64,000 bases of DNA from Pollutiaquabacter sp046052345 (GCA_046052345.1 JBJOMN010000066.1:16224-80223), one strand, 5' to 3'; numbered from the stretch's first letter, positions 29,208 through 37,800 are shown. Translations and numbers: made by a program. Notes: generated from the sequence alone by a model not told the origin.

Positions 29208-29215
29208 TAACTTTG
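29208..29215 (+). promoter_or_regulatory. -7 element immediately upstream of the OsmC gene
   Basis: TAACTTTG exactly matches TAnnTTTG and ends 5 bases before the ATG at 29221, again implying a leaderless or nearly leaderless transcript. The -33 position shows no clear TTTG. Confidence 0.6.
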
Positions 29216-29220
29216 CCTGC

Positions 29221-29628
29221 ATGGAAACCATCCAAACCACCTACTTGGGAGAGCTCAGGACCTCTGCACGTCACGTCGCTTCCGGTAACACGCTCATCAC
29301 GGACGCCCCGGTCGATAACCGTGGAAAAGGCGAAGCCTTCTCACCTACCGATCTGCTGGCCGCTTCACTGGGCAGTTGCATGGCGACGATCATGGGTATC
29401 GCCGCACAGACACACGGCATACCGCTGGAAGGGATGAAATTGCTGATTACAAAAACAATGGCCGCTGATCCCCGCAGAGTTGCCGGGGTCAAGGTCGAGT
29501 TCCACATGCCTGATCACGACTACAGCGAAAAAGAGAGGAGCATACTGGACAAGGCTGCACGTACCTGCCCGGTCGCTCTCAGCCTGCATCCGGAGGTCAA
29601 ACAGGAGATCAGTTTCATCTATAAATGA
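29221..29628 (+). CDS. OsmC/Ohr family protein
   Basis: This 135-residue cytoplasmic protein is of the OsmC family, thiol-dependent peroxidases that act on organic hydroperoxides. The first conserved cysteine is in LGSCMATIMGIAAQ (about residue 59) and the second in ARTCPVALSLHPE (about 120). The family motif FSPTDLLAASLGSCM is complete. It is divergent from the exported-protein gene, with overlapping promoter regions. The ATG at 29221 gives the family length; an upstream in-frame extension from 29056 overlaps the divergent gene and is rejected. Confidence 0.9.
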   Translation: METIQTTYLGELRTSARHVASGNTLITDAPVDNRGKGEAFSPTDLLAASLGSCMATIMGIAAQTHGIPLEGMKLLITKTMAADPRRVAGVKVEFHMPDHDYSEKERSILDKAARTCPVALSLHPEVKQEISFIYK

Positions 29629-29653
29629 AAAAAGCGGCCCCGGCGGGACCGCT
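29627..29653 (-). terminator. Terminator of the 44-residue lipoprotein gene
   Basis: On the minus strand a 9-bp stem AGCGGTCCC / GGGGCCGCT (one T-G pair) has a 3-base loop and is followed by TTTTTT. It directly abuts the end of the convergent OsmC gene. Confidence 0.82.
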
Positions 29654-29677
29654 GATGAAATCAGTATCGAGGACGAC

Positions 29678-29812
29678 TCAGCCGTGGTGGACACGGTGGG
29701 TGCCCGGAGCACCGGCCTTGCCATAAGCGGGGCAACGTTCGTGGGTCTTGCAGGAGGCAAATACTGCAGCGAGGATGGCAAGGAAAAATACGGCTTGGAG
29801 GATTTTTTTCAT
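29678..29812 (-). CDS. Very small lipoprotein (44 residues)
   Basis: The ORF starts at the ATG at 29812 and has a complete lipoprotein signal: MKKILQAVFFLAILAAVFASC, with Cys21 as the lipidation site and a typical lipobox. The mature peptide of only 24 residues reads KTHERCPAYGKAG..HRVHHG. It has a second Cys and four His residues and could bind a metal (inference). The short terminator-bounded unit and strong signal peptide argue that it is a real gene. The function is unknown. Confidence 0.72.
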   Translation of the reverse strand: MKKILQAVFFLAILAAVFASCKTHERCPAYGKAGAPGTHRVHHG

Positions 29813-29959
29813 TGGATGTCTTTTAAGGATAACGTGCCGAAGCCGGCCATTATTCTGTTTTCAAGGTCCGCAAAAATAACATCCTGCCCACTACATCGGC
29901 GCTTCAAGTTATCAACAATAAAACGACGGCTTGAGAGGCTTTCGGATATTGCAGAGGAA

Positions 29960-30652
29960 ATGGAAACGATGCAACAAGTGACTCCCAGGATCGAAGCCGG
30001 CTGGCTCGAATGCCTACAATCGGAGTTCGCATCGGACTACTTCAAGTCGCTTAAATCCTTCCTTGTAGAGGAAAAAAAGCGAGGAATCGAAATCTACCCT
30101 CCGGGACCCGAGATTTTTTCGGCCTTCGACAAAACCCCCTTCAAAGAGGTGAAGGTCGTCCTTCTGGGTCAGGATCCGTACCACGGACCCGGACAGGCAC
30201 ACGGCCTCAGTTTTTCGGTGAAAGACGGAATTCCACTGCCGCCTTCCCTGCTCAACATCTACAAGGAATTACAAATCGAATACGGTTGGCCGATTTCTCG
30301 AAAAGGCAATCTCGAGAAATGGGCGCGGCAAGGCGTGCTTTTACTGAACGCGACGCTCACCGTGCGGGCCCGCGAGGCAGGATCGCACCAGAAGCAAGGC
30401 TGGGAGAACTTCACCGATGCGGTGATTCGTACCGTTTCAGAACGTAAGGAAGGCGTAGTGTTCCTCCTGTGGGGCAGGTTCGCCCAGGCAAAGGAATCAT
30501 TGATCGATGCGGGAAGGCACCACATCCTGAAAGCCGCGCATCCCTCTCCGTTTTCGGCAGACAAGGGATTCTTCGGTTGCGGCCATTTCAAGAAGACAAA
30601 TGAAATACTGCAGCGGCAGGGATCGGATACGGTCGATTGGAAAATCGATTGA
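29960..30652 (+). CDS. ung: Uracil-DNA glycosylase (family 1)
   Basis: This 230-residue enzyme excises uracil from DNA. The water-activating loop GQDPYHGPGQAHGL has catalytic Asp72. The uracil-binding LLLNATLTV and the His loop HPSPFSADKGFFGCGHF are present. The ATG at 29960 or the one at 29969 is likely the start; the frame stays open much further upstream through the OsmC and small lipoprotein region, but that part is not similar to the family. It overlaps no other gene and is followed 7 bases later by the BamA-like gene, so the two may be co-transcribed. Confidence 0.95.
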   Translation: METMQQVTPRIEAGWLECLQSEFASDYFKSLKSFLVEEKKRGIEIYPPGPEIFSAFDKTPFKEVKVVLLGQDPYHGPGQAHGLSFSVKDGIPLPPSLLNIYKELQIEYGWPISRKGNLEKWARQGVLLLNATLTVRAREAGSHQKQGWENFTDAVIRTVSERKEGVVFLLWGRFAQAKESLIDAGRHHILKAAHPSPFSADKGFFGCGHFKKTNEILQRQGSDTVDWKID

Positions 30653-30659
30653 CGGGACA

Positions 30660-32405
30660 ATGGCTTCGATGTCCTTCCGTTGCTTTAACGTGCGACTGCT
30701 GTTGCTTTTCCTGTTGCTTGCCGGAACGACCGGTGCGCAGAACGCCTCTTTTATGCTGCAGGTGCTGGTTGCGGGACCGTGTGCGGACGAGGCCTGTACC
30801 CGTATTACCGCCCGCTTCAGCGGGGATTCAGCCGCATGCATCCGGACACTGGAACGCCGGTTGAGCGCTCTGCGCTCGGAAGGTTACCCCGAAGCCTCGG
30901 TCGATTCTGTACGTTTCGACAAGGACACGGTGTTCGCTTTCGCTCTCATCGGCAGACACTATGAAGAGGTGTTACTGGACGGAAGCACCGTTCCTGAGCC
31001 GTTCGCCCCATCCGGTATGCGGAGGAATACGCTCGTATCCACCATGAAGCGTTCGCCCGCTGTGCTCGAAAGCATCCTGCAGGCTTGCGAAGAGAGCGGC
31101 TATCCGTTCGCATCCGTCAAACTGGATAGCATAGAGCCGATATCGAAAGGCATCCGCGCCTCCATCGTACTGGATAAAGGCCGGGCCGTACGTATCGACA
31201 GCGTCCGCATCCACGGTCCGGAGGTCGTGGCGCCGGTTTTCCTCTACAACTATCTAGGCATTTCTCCCGGGGACCTCTACAAGGAATCGTTGATCCGAAG
31301 GGTGGATACCCGTTTACGGGAACTTCCCTTCATCACCGCCGTCCGTCCGTCCGGTGTCCTGTTCGCCGAGGAGTATACGCGACTGGACCTTTTCGTGGAC
31401 ACCAGAAAAGCGAGCCAGTTCGACGGAGTCATCGGCCTGTTGCAGGGGGCCGAAGACGGCAAGGCAAGGCTTACGGGAGAGGCGCACCTGCGGCTGCAGA
31501 ATTCCTTCAAACGCGGTGAGACGCTTGAATTCGACTGGAGACAACTCCCGCCCCGTTCACAGGACCTTAAGATTCATTTGCGTTATCCGTTCCTTTTCAA
31601 CTCACCGGTAGGGCTGGACGGCTTCCTCAAACTGTACCGCAGGGATACGCTCTTCGTGGATGTCGAGAAGGACATCGGCGTCATAGTATCGCTGAAAGGC
31701 AATAACTACCTCAAAGTATTCCTGAATGACAAAAGCAGTAACCTGCAATCGACGGCGGGCCTGGCGAACGTGACCGTTCTTCCTGATTACGCGGATGTAT
31801 CCGTTACAGGATACGGGGCCGGCTTACTTTTCGAAGAGCTGGACTACCGATTGAATCCTCGAAGAGGTTTCAGGCTGGAATTCACCGGAGGAATAGGCTC
31901 CCGTGATATCCGCAAGAACAGCGGTATAAATCCAGCTGCCTATGAAGGCGTACAGCTGCGCAGTGCGCAGTATCAGGCCTACCTTGATGCCCGGCTTTTC
32001 ATCCCTCTTTCCGGTCGATCGGTGGCTGCGCTTCAAAGCCGCTCCGCTTTCATTGCAGGCAATTCGCTGTTCGGCAACGAACTGTTCCGGATCGGAGGAT
32101 TGCGCAGTCTGAGGGGATTCGACGAAGAGTCCATCTTCGCCTCCGCCTATACGATGGGTGTTGCAGAGTTAAGATACCTTACGGACGCTGACTCCTACTT
32201 GTCAGCCTTCTTCAATTTAGCCGCATACGAGAACAGCTCGGGAAACAGCTACAAGGCTGATTTACCGTGGGGATTCGGAACCGGCTATACATTCAGGACA
32301 CGGCTGGGGATATTGTCCATCAGCTATGCCCTGGGAAGGCAGGAGGATAACCCGCTGATGATCCGCAACGCGAAGGTCCACTTCGGAATCGTGAATTATT
32401 TCTGA
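30660..32405 (+). CDS. BamA/TamA-like outer-membrane beta-barrel protein
   Basis: This 581-residue protein has an N-terminal signal peptide (VRLLLLFLLLAGTTGAQ, cleavage near residue 29). POTRA-like modules follow: LERRLSALRSEGYPEASVDSV and LIRRVDTRLRELPFITAV are typical alpha-beta patterns. A C-terminal barrel has Gly/aromatic strands (FRLEFTGGIGSRD, LRSLRGFDEES, WGFGTGYTFRTRLGI) and ends with VHFGIVNYF, an aromatic terminal residue. The LRGFDEES element corresponds to the conserved (V/I)RGF loop of the Omp85 family. It may insert or export surface proteins. A TamB partner is not in the window. The ATG at 30660 follows the ung stop by 7 bases. Confidence 0.82.
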   Translation: MASMSFRCFNVRLLLLFLLLAGTTGAQNASFMLQVLVAGPCADEACTRITARFSGDSAACIRTLERRLSALRSEGYPEASVDSVRFDKDTVFAFALIGRHYEEVLLDGSTVPEPFAPSGMRRNTLVSTMKRSPAVLESILQACEESGYPFASVKLDSIEPISKGIRASIVLDKGRAVRIDSVRIHGPEVVAPVFLYNYLGISPGDLYKESLIRRVDTRLRELPFITAVRPSGVLFAEEYTRLDLFVDTRKASQFDGVIGLLQGAEDGKARLTGEAHLRLQNSFKRGETLEFDWRQLPPRSQDLKIHLRYPFLFNSPVGLDGFLKLYRRDTLFVDVEKDIGVIVSLKGNNYLKVFLNDKSSNLQSTAGLANVTVLPDYADVSVTGYGAGLLFEELDYRLNPRRGFRLEFTGGIGSRDIRKNSGINPAAYEGVQLRSAQYQAYLDARLFIPLSGRSVAALQSRSAFIAGNSLFGNELFRIGGLRSLRGFDEESIFASAYTMGVAELRYLTDADSYLSAFFNLAAYENSSGNSYKADLPWGFGTGYTFRTRLGILSISYALGRQEDNPLMIRNAKVHFGIVNYF

Positions 32406-32407
32406 GC

Positions 32408-33127
32408 TCACCAGCCGCTGGCCAGCACATCGGCAAGGTGCATCACTTTCATGGACGAACCGTGCTTCTTCATATAGCCCTGAAGGTGCATGAGGCAGGA
32501 CTGATCGGTCGATACGATATATTCGACTTCTGTCGCTACGGCATTGATCATCTTCTGTTCCGCCATTCCGACTGCAATCGGCTCGTACTTGACCGAAAAG
32601 GTACCGCCGAATCCGCAGCACGTTTCGTTGTCCTTCATCTCGACGAGTTCAAGTCCCTTCACTGCTGACAGCAGTCGACGGGGTTCTTCACGGATGCCGA
32701 TTTCACGCAAACCGCTGCAGGAATCATGATAGGTCACCCGGGCATCCAAACGGGCCCCGAAGTCAGTCACCCCCAGGACATTCACCAGGAAATCACTGAG
32801 TTCGTAAATGTTCCGTTGGATGCTTTTGTATTGATTATGCCGGGTGGTATTGCTGAAAAGTTCGGCATAGTAATTCTTCACCATTCCAACACAAGAAGCT
32901 GAAGGAGAGACGATTATGCGTTCATTCCGAAAGTCGTCCAGGAACTTCTCCCCGACCTCTTTGCATTGGTCCCAATACCCGGCGTTGAAGGCCGGCTGAC
33001 CGCAGCAGGTCTGCTCCTCATTGTAATGGACCTTGCAGCCCGCCTTTTCCAGGACCTTGATCATGTTCCAGGCCGTGTCCGGAAATAGCTGGTCGATAAA
33101 ACAGGGTATGAACAGGTCGACGTGCAT
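32408..33127 (-). CDS. CCG-domain iron-sulfur protein, LutA/LldE-like
   Basis: This 239-residue cytoplasmic protein has two cysteine-rich CCG domains: EEQTCCGQPAFNAG near residue 40 with upstream FIPCF (residue 9), and DNETCCGFGGTFS near 165 with DSCSGLREIG. This is the pattern of LutA/LldE, a subunit of the LutABC L-lactate oxidation complex. The partner genes lutB and lutC are not adjacent in this window, so the complex must be encoded elsewhere or this protein works with other partners. It is convergent with the BamA-like gene, 2 bases apart. Confidence 0.85.
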   Translation of the reverse strand: MHVDLFIPCFIDQLFPDTAWNMIKVLEKAGCKVHYNEEQTCCGQPAFNAGYWDQCKEVGEKFLDDFRNERIIVSPSASCVGMVKNYYAELFSNTTRHNQYKSIQRNIYELSDFLVNVLGVTDFGARLDARVTYHDSCSGLREIGIREEPRRLLSAVKGLELVEMKDNETCCGFGGTFSVKYEPIAVGMAEQKMINAVATEVEYIVSTDQSCLMHLQGYMKKHGSSMKVMHLADVLASGW

Positions 33128-33136
33128 GCGAGGGTA

Positions 33137-34456
33137 TCAGTCTTGGGGTTGCAGCCTGCGCTGTTTCCCGATGCGAAGTAACAAAATCAGGCCTATAATG
33201 AAAAAGGATGCGATGATGATGATACTGTTTCTCATGCTTCCCGTAAGCTCGTTGATATACCCGAAGAGGAACGTGCCGATCACGATTCCGACTTTTTCAC
33301 TTACGTCGAAAAAGCTGAAATAGGAAGCATGATCCCTCGTGGCCGGAAGCAACTTCGAATATGTCGAACGGGAGAGCGACTGTATTCCGCCCATTACGAG
33401 ACCGACACATGCAGCCAGTCCTATGAACATGGATTGCTCGTCCACCCCGAAGCGTTTATCGCACATCCAGGCACCGAAGCAGATGAGTATCCAGACAGCG
33501 ATGGCTAATGAAATCGCCGGAAGGTTGCCGAGCCGGGAAGAAAGGAAAGAGAACAGATACGCACCACCTATGGCTACGAATTGTATGATCAGGATGACGG
33601 CTATCAGCACGGAGGAATCGAGATGCAATTCACCCGCACCGAAAAGCGTCGCCACATACATGACGGTCTGTACCCCCATATTGTAGAAAAAGTAGGCGAA
33701 CAGGAAGCGTCGCAGGCGCTCGGTCTGCCGCAATTCGGTCCAGACCTTTTTAAGCTCACGATAACCGTTGAACAGGTAATGCCCGGCCACCTCGCGGCGT
33801 TGCTCTTTCCGGCGCAGATGATAAAAAGTGATCTGTGCGAAACCGAACCACCAGATCCCGACCAGTACGAAGGCTAACCGGAAAGCCGGGCCCTTGCCTA
33901 TCCCGCCGTACAAGTCCGGAAACAGAATCATGCTTAGGGAAAAGATCAGCAACAAGGAACTGCCGATGTATCCCATAGCGAATCCGCGCGCACTGACGCG
34001 GTCCTGGTCGCCGGGAGCCGCGATTTCCGGAAGAAACGCATTGTAAAAGACGATACTGCCCGAGAATCCGATGGCCGCTACGGCTGAACCGAAGACTCCG
34101 ATCCAAAGCGTTTCTATGGAATCGAAGAAGTACAGGGAAGAACACGCAGCGGCACCCAGCGCACAGAAAAAGAACATGAATGCCCGCTTACGGCCTGAAT
34201 AGTCGGCAATGGAGGATAGCAGCGGATTGATGAATGCGATTACCAGGAACGCAGCTGATATCGCATATGTCTGAAGCGAGTCCGGATTGAACAACCGTCC
34301 GAGGAAACGCACTTGCGCACCAGCTCCGTTTCCGGTCACCGCACCGAAATAAATCGGGAAAAGCGCGGAAGTGATGACCAGCGAATACGCCGAATTGGCC
34401 CAGTCGTACATCGCCCACGCGGAAACGGTCTTCTTATCGGTATGCACGGGGGACAA
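33137..34456 (-). CDS. MFS transporter, UMF1/Atg22-like
   Basis: This 439-residue inner-membrane protein has about 12 hydrophobic segments. The N-terminal AWAMYDWANSAYSLVITSALFPIYF (roughly residues 13-37) contains the YDWANSAY signature of the UMF1 family of the major facilitator superfamily, related to fungal Atg22. The second half has RSTYSKLLPA and ends with a basic tail KQRRLQPQD. Substrates are unknown in bacteria; amino-acid efflux is shown only for fungal relatives. It lies 21 bases after hemE, and the LutA-like gene begins 9 bases after it. Confidence 0.88.
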   Translation of the reverse strand: MSPVHTDKKTVSAWAMYDWANSAYSLVITSALFPIYFGAVTGNGAGAQVRFLGRLFNPDSLQTYAISAAFLVIAFINPLLSSIADYSGRKRAFMFFFCALGAAACSSLYFFDSIETLWIGVFGSAVAAIGFSGSIVFYNAFLPEIAAPGDQDRVSARGFAMGYIGSSLLLIFSLSMILFPDLYGGIGKGPAFRLAFVLVGIWWFGFAQITFYHLRRKEQRREVAGHYLFNGYRELKKVWTELRQTERLRRFLFAYFFYNMGVQTVMYVATLFGAGELHLDSSVLIAVILIIQFVAIGGAYLFSFLSSRLGNLPAISLAIAVWILICFGAWMCDKRFGVDEQSMFIGLAACVGLVMGGIQSLSRSTYSKLLPATRDHASYFSFFDVSEKVGIVIGTFLFGYINELTGSMRNSIIIIASFFIIGLILLLRIGKQRRLQPQD

Positions 34457-34477
34457 GATACTCAGAATCGCAGTTTA

Positions 34478-35506
34478 TCAGGAAAAACGGTAGCCTTTGA
34501 CCGTATCTACAAAGAACCTGACTTTTTCTTTTTCGATGTCCGGATACAATCCGTGTCCCAGGTTGGCGATATGCCGGTGCGGACCGAACTGCTGCAGCAT
34601 ACGGTGCGTCTCCTGTTGGATGGTATCGTAGGAAGCGTACAACAGGCACGGATCCATGTTGCCCTGCAAGGTCTTTTCTTTTCCGACGAGCTTCCGTGAC
34701 TCTTCCGGACTCATGTTCCAATCGAGTCCGATCACCGCGCAGGGAAGGGACGACATGGCTTCGCGTGCGAAAAAAGCACCTTTGGCGAATACGACCACAG
34801 GCACCTCCGTGACTGCTTCGCAGATTACACGGATATACCTGAGCGCAAACTCCTCGTACTGGTCGGGCGACAACAAACCCGCCCAAGAATCAAACAGCTG
34901 TACGATGTCGGCACCGTTGGCGATCTGACCTTTCAGGTAATTGACTGTACTGACGGTGATCTTCTCGAGTAATCGGTGGGCAAGAGCAGGTTCCGTGTAG
35001 AGGAATTTCTTGGCAACGGAGAAGGTCTTGCTTCCCTTTCCTTCTACCATATAGGCCAGAATGGTCCATGGAGCACCGGCAAAGCCGATCAGCGGCACCC
35101 GTCCGGCCAGTTGCTTTTTTGTGATCTGCAAAGCATCCATCACATAGGACAAATCGTCTGCTTCTGCGATTTTCAGGCGATCGATATCCGCGGCCGTGCT
35201 GACCGTATTCTCAAATGCAGGGCCTCGCGACTCAATGACCTCGTAAGGAAGACCCATGGCTTCAGGGATCACCAGGATATCGGAGAAAATTATAGCCGCA
35301 TCGACCCCCAGGATGTCAACCGGCTGAACGGTCACTTCAGCAGCCAATTCAGGCGTTTCGACCAACTGTTTAAAACCGCCCACCCCGGCCCTTACTGCGC
35401 GATACTCCGGCAACACCCTTCCGGCCTGTCGCATCAGCCAAACGGGCGTACGGTCGGTCTTTTCCCCGCGAGCAGCACGTAGAAGGAGATCGTTTTTCAA
35501 TTTCAT
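34478..35506 (-). CDS. hemE: Uroporphyrinogen decarboxylase
   Basis: This 342-residue haem-pathway enzyme has the N-terminal hallmark WLMRQAGRVLPEY, with both substrate-binding Arg residues, and the catalytic Asp region FSDILVIPEAMG. GFAGAPWTILAYM and the C-terminal NLGHGLYPD motif are also present. It converts uroporphyrinogen III to coproporphyrinogen III. The ATG at 35506 lies only 4 bases after a -7-like element (TACCTTCG), so its mRNA may have almost no leader. It heads a likely minus-strand unit with the MFS and LutA-like genes. Confidence 0.97.
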   Translation of the reverse strand: MKLKNDLLLRAARGEKTDRTPVWLMRQAGRVLPEYRAVRAGVGGFKQLVETPELAAEVTVQPVDILGVDAAIIFSDILVIPEAMGLPYEVIESRGPAFENTVSTAADIDRLKIAEADDLSYVMDALQITKKQLAGRVPLIGFAGAPWTILAYMVEGKGSKTFSVAKKFLYTEPALAHRLLEKITVSTVNYLKGQIANGADIVQLFDSWAGLLSPDQYEEFALRYIRVICEAVTEVPVVVFAKGAFFAREAMSSLPCAVIGLDWNMSPEESRKLVGKEKTLQGNMDPCLLYASYDTIQQETHRMLQQFGPHRHIANLGHGLYPDIEKEKVRFFVDTVKGYRFS

Positions 35507-35510
35507 GATA

Positions 35511-35518
35511 CGAAGGTA
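35511..35518 (-). promoter_or_regulatory. -7-like element next to the hemE start
   Basis: On the minus strand TACCTTCG differs from TAnnTTTG at one base and ends 4 bases before the ATG at 35506. Confidence 0.5.
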
Positions 35519-35523
35519 GGGAA

Positions 35524-35567
35524 TTGGTGGTTGGTGGTTGGAGCAGCTACTGACTACTGACTACAAA
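35524..35567. repeat. Short tandem repeats in the spacer between the glycosyltransferase and hemE genes
   Basis: Two micro-repeats lie side by side: TTGGTGG repeated about two and a half times (35524-35540) and TGACTAC repeated in TACTGACTACTGACTAC (35549-35565). Similar GACTACT spacers are seen in other Bacteroidota intergenic regions. No function is known. Confidence 0.5.
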
Positions 35568-35580
35568 ATACCGATCGCTG

Positions 35581-36456
35581 TCAATCCTTGACGACTCTGT
35601 AATTACGGTACTCCCCGATGCGCCAACCGGTGAAGCGTTCCACCCACATCTTGAAGCGCGACTTGAAAGAGAGGCGTTTGCGGGTGGGATCGAAATCGAA
35701 CGTCCAGTTCTTTTCAGCGATACGGCGGGACATGACCGCAGGATGCGTTCCATTGAAACGTGCCAATGAATCGATTCCCGAGTAATCAAAGGCAGAGGCA
35801 TCACCGGTGATGGCCCTTACGGCAGCGTCATCGTGCCAAAGACGGTGGAATTGTCGCTGCTTCTCCATCTGCTTTTCGGGCGGCTTGACCCATCCGTAGT
35901 GGAAAACAGTTCCGCCGGAGGGCTTCACCCGCAAAGGCCGACCGTTTTTCTGAAATCCCTGGGCATCCCGGAATGAATAGGTCTGAGGATCGTAGCGGAT
36001 GATACGCACTTCCTTCCGGTACCAACGGGAAGAGTCGCCGACGAAATCGTAGGAACCGTAGAAGTGCAGGTAATCGAAGAGCAGACCTTCCACCCGAACA
36101 TCGTCCTTCCAGCGCTCCATGGCTTCGAGAATATGAGGATGAAAGCGTTCGTGGACGGCTTCGTCGCCCTGGATGTAAAACGCCCAGGTGGTATCGGATG
36201 ATACTTTGGAAAGCGCCTTGTCGGTCTCCACCGCGAGCACTCTTCCGCCGGTCCTCAGTGAATCGTCCCATACACTGTCGTAGATTCGGATTTTTGAAGA
36301 CCCGATCGATTCAATCAGGCCACGGGTACCATCGTCGGAGTCCCCGACCATGACGACGAATTCATCGCAGAGAGGGAGCACAGAGGTGATCGCCTCGACG
36401 ATGGGATAATCCAACCGGACCGCGTTGCGGATAAAGGTGAAACCGGTGACCTTCAT
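35581..36456 (-). CDS. Family 2-like glycosyltransferase
   Basis: This 291-residue protein starts at the ATG at 36456, 3 bases after the purB stop, so it is translationally close to purB. The N-terminus resembles GT-A glycosyltransferases: TGFTFIRNAVRLDYPIVEAI, then DEFVVMVGDSDDGT and a nucleotide-binding acidic cluster (YIQGDEAVHE) in place of a strict DXD. The C-terminal part (GFQKNGRPLRVKPSGGTVFHYGWVK, spanning about 170-195) is typical of related Bacteroidota enzymes. No signal peptide is seen; a terminal amphipathic stretch (FKMWVERFTGW) may touch the membrane. The acceptor sugar or protein is unknown. Confidence 0.78.
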   Translation of the reverse strand: MKVTGFTFIRNAVRLDYPIVEAITSVLPLCDEFVVMVGDSDDGTRGLIESIGSSKIRIYDSVWDDSLRTGGRVLAVETDKALSKVSSDTTWAFYIQGDEAVHERFHPHILEAMERWKDDVRVEGLLFDYLHFYGSYDFVGDSSRWYRKEVRIIRYDPQTYSFRDAQGFQKNGRPLRVKPSGGTVFHYGWVKPPEKQMEKQRQFHRLWHDDAAVRAITGDASAFDYSGIDSLARFNGTHPAVMSRRIAEKNWTFDFDPTRKRLSFKSRFKMWVERFTGWRIGEYRNYRVVKD

Positions 36457-36459
36457 CAA

Positions 36460-37800
36460 TCAGATACCGGTGTAATTGAAGGGCGAGAAAGCCTTCAGCT
36501 CTTTCCTGACTTCTTCACGTACCTGAAGTCCGTCGATGAAGCGATGCAATTCCTCCTTACCGATCCGCGCATTGGTACGGGTCAGCGCTTTGAGCTGTTC
36601 GTACGGGTTGGGAACTCCCTCCCGTCGCAACACGGTCTGGATGGCTTCCGCTACCACCGACCAATTCGCCTCGAGGTCGGCATCAATGGCCTCCTTGTTC
36701 ACGATAAGTTTGTCAAGGCCGCGCTGGAGAGACTTCAGTGCGATCAGCGTATGCGCAAACGGTACTCCGACGTTTCGCAGCACGGTCGAGTCCGTCAAGT
36801 CTCGCTGGAGGCGGCTGATGGGCAATTTTGCGGAAAGATGCTCGAACAGCGCATTGGCCATGCCCAAGTTGCCTTCGGAATTCTCGAAGTCGATCGGATT
36901 CACCTTGTGCGGCATAGCGGATGAGCCCACCTCCCCTTCCCGGATGCGCTGCTTGAAATAGTCCATCGAGATGTAGGTCCAGATGTCGCGGTTCAGGTCG
37001 ACAAGGATGTTGTTGATACGTTTGAGGTTGTCGAACAACGCACACAGCTGATCGTAATGTTCGATCTGAGTGGTGACTTGCAGTCGTCTGAGGCCGAGCT
37101 TTTCCGAGACGAACCGGTCTGCAAAGCTTTTCCAGTCGACCGAGGGATAGGCTGCCAGGTGCGCATTGAAGTTGCCTGTAGCGCCTCCGAATTTGGCACA
37201 AAAGGGCACGTAGGACAACTGCTCCAGTTGGTTACGAAGGCGCTCGACGAAAACCCGAATCTCCTTACCAAGACGAGTCGGAGAAGCGGGTTGGCCGTGG
37301 GTACGGGAAAGCATCGGAATCCCGTCCCAATCGGCAGACAGGGAGTCGAGGCGACGTACGACCGTATCGATCAAAGGGTGATAGACGTTTTCCATTGCCT
37401 CTCGGATGGACAACGGGAACGCCGTATTATTAATGTCCTGGGAAGTAAGGCCGAAGTGTATGAACTCTCTGGCGGCCTCGACCGGTGTTCCGGCCGTCTT
37501 TTCTTTCAGGTAGTATTCGAGGGCTTTGACATCGTGATTGGTGGTACGCTCGAGCTCCTTGACGCGTGCGGCGTCATCGGGAGAGAAGGACCGGTAGATG
37601 TCGCGAAGGGATTCGTATACAGAAGGACTTGCCTTCGGCATGCCGGGCAGATCCGCCTCGAAAAGGGAAATCAGGTACTCCACTTCCACCCGCAGACGAT
37701 AACGTATCAGGGCAGCCTCGGAGAAATAGTCCGAGAGCTCCCGGGTCTGATACCGGTAACGGCCGTCAACCGGCGAAATGGCATTCAAGGAATCTGTCAT
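36460..37800 (-). CDS. purB: Adenylosuccinate lyase
   Basis: This 446-residue member of the fumarase/aspartase superfamily has the catalytic His region in LSRTHGQPASPTRLGKE, the signature loop VGSSAMPHKVNPIDFEN with the catalytic Ser, and substrate residues in HFGLTSQDINNTA. It acts twice in purine synthesis (SAICAR and adenylosuccinate cleavage). The ATG at 37800 (MTDSLNAISPVDGRY) matches family N-termini; the longer frame from 37989 has no similarity and would cross the tetR promoter. It is divergent from the tetR operon. Confidence 0.97.
   Translation of the reverse strand: MTDSLNAISPVDGRYRYQTRELSDYFSEAALIRYRLRVEVEYLISLFEADLPGMPKASPSVYESLRDIYRSFSPDDAARVKELERTTNHDVKALEYYLKEKTAGTPVEAAREFIHFGLTSQDINNTAFPLSIREAMENVYHPLIDTVVRRLDSLSADWDGIPMLSRTHGQPASPTRLGKEIRVFVERLRNQLEQLSYVPFCAKFGGATGNFNAHLAAYPSVDWKSFADRFVSEKLGLRRLQVTTQIEHYDQLCALFDNLKRINNILVDLNRDIWTYISMDYFKQRIREGEVGSSAMPHKVNPIDFENSEGNLGMANALFEHLSAKLPISRLQRDLTDSTVLRNVGVPFAHTLIALKSLQRGLDKLIVNKEAIDADLEANWSVVAEAIQTVLRREGVPNPYEQLKALTRTNARIGKEELHRFIDGLQVREEVRKELKAFSPFNYTGI

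Noticed and set aside
29480..29959. N-terminal extension of ung through the OsmC and small lipoprotein region
   Set aside because: The extended frame overlaps two better-supported genes and shows no similarity to the family. The first residues like other Ung proteins begin at the ATG at 29960.
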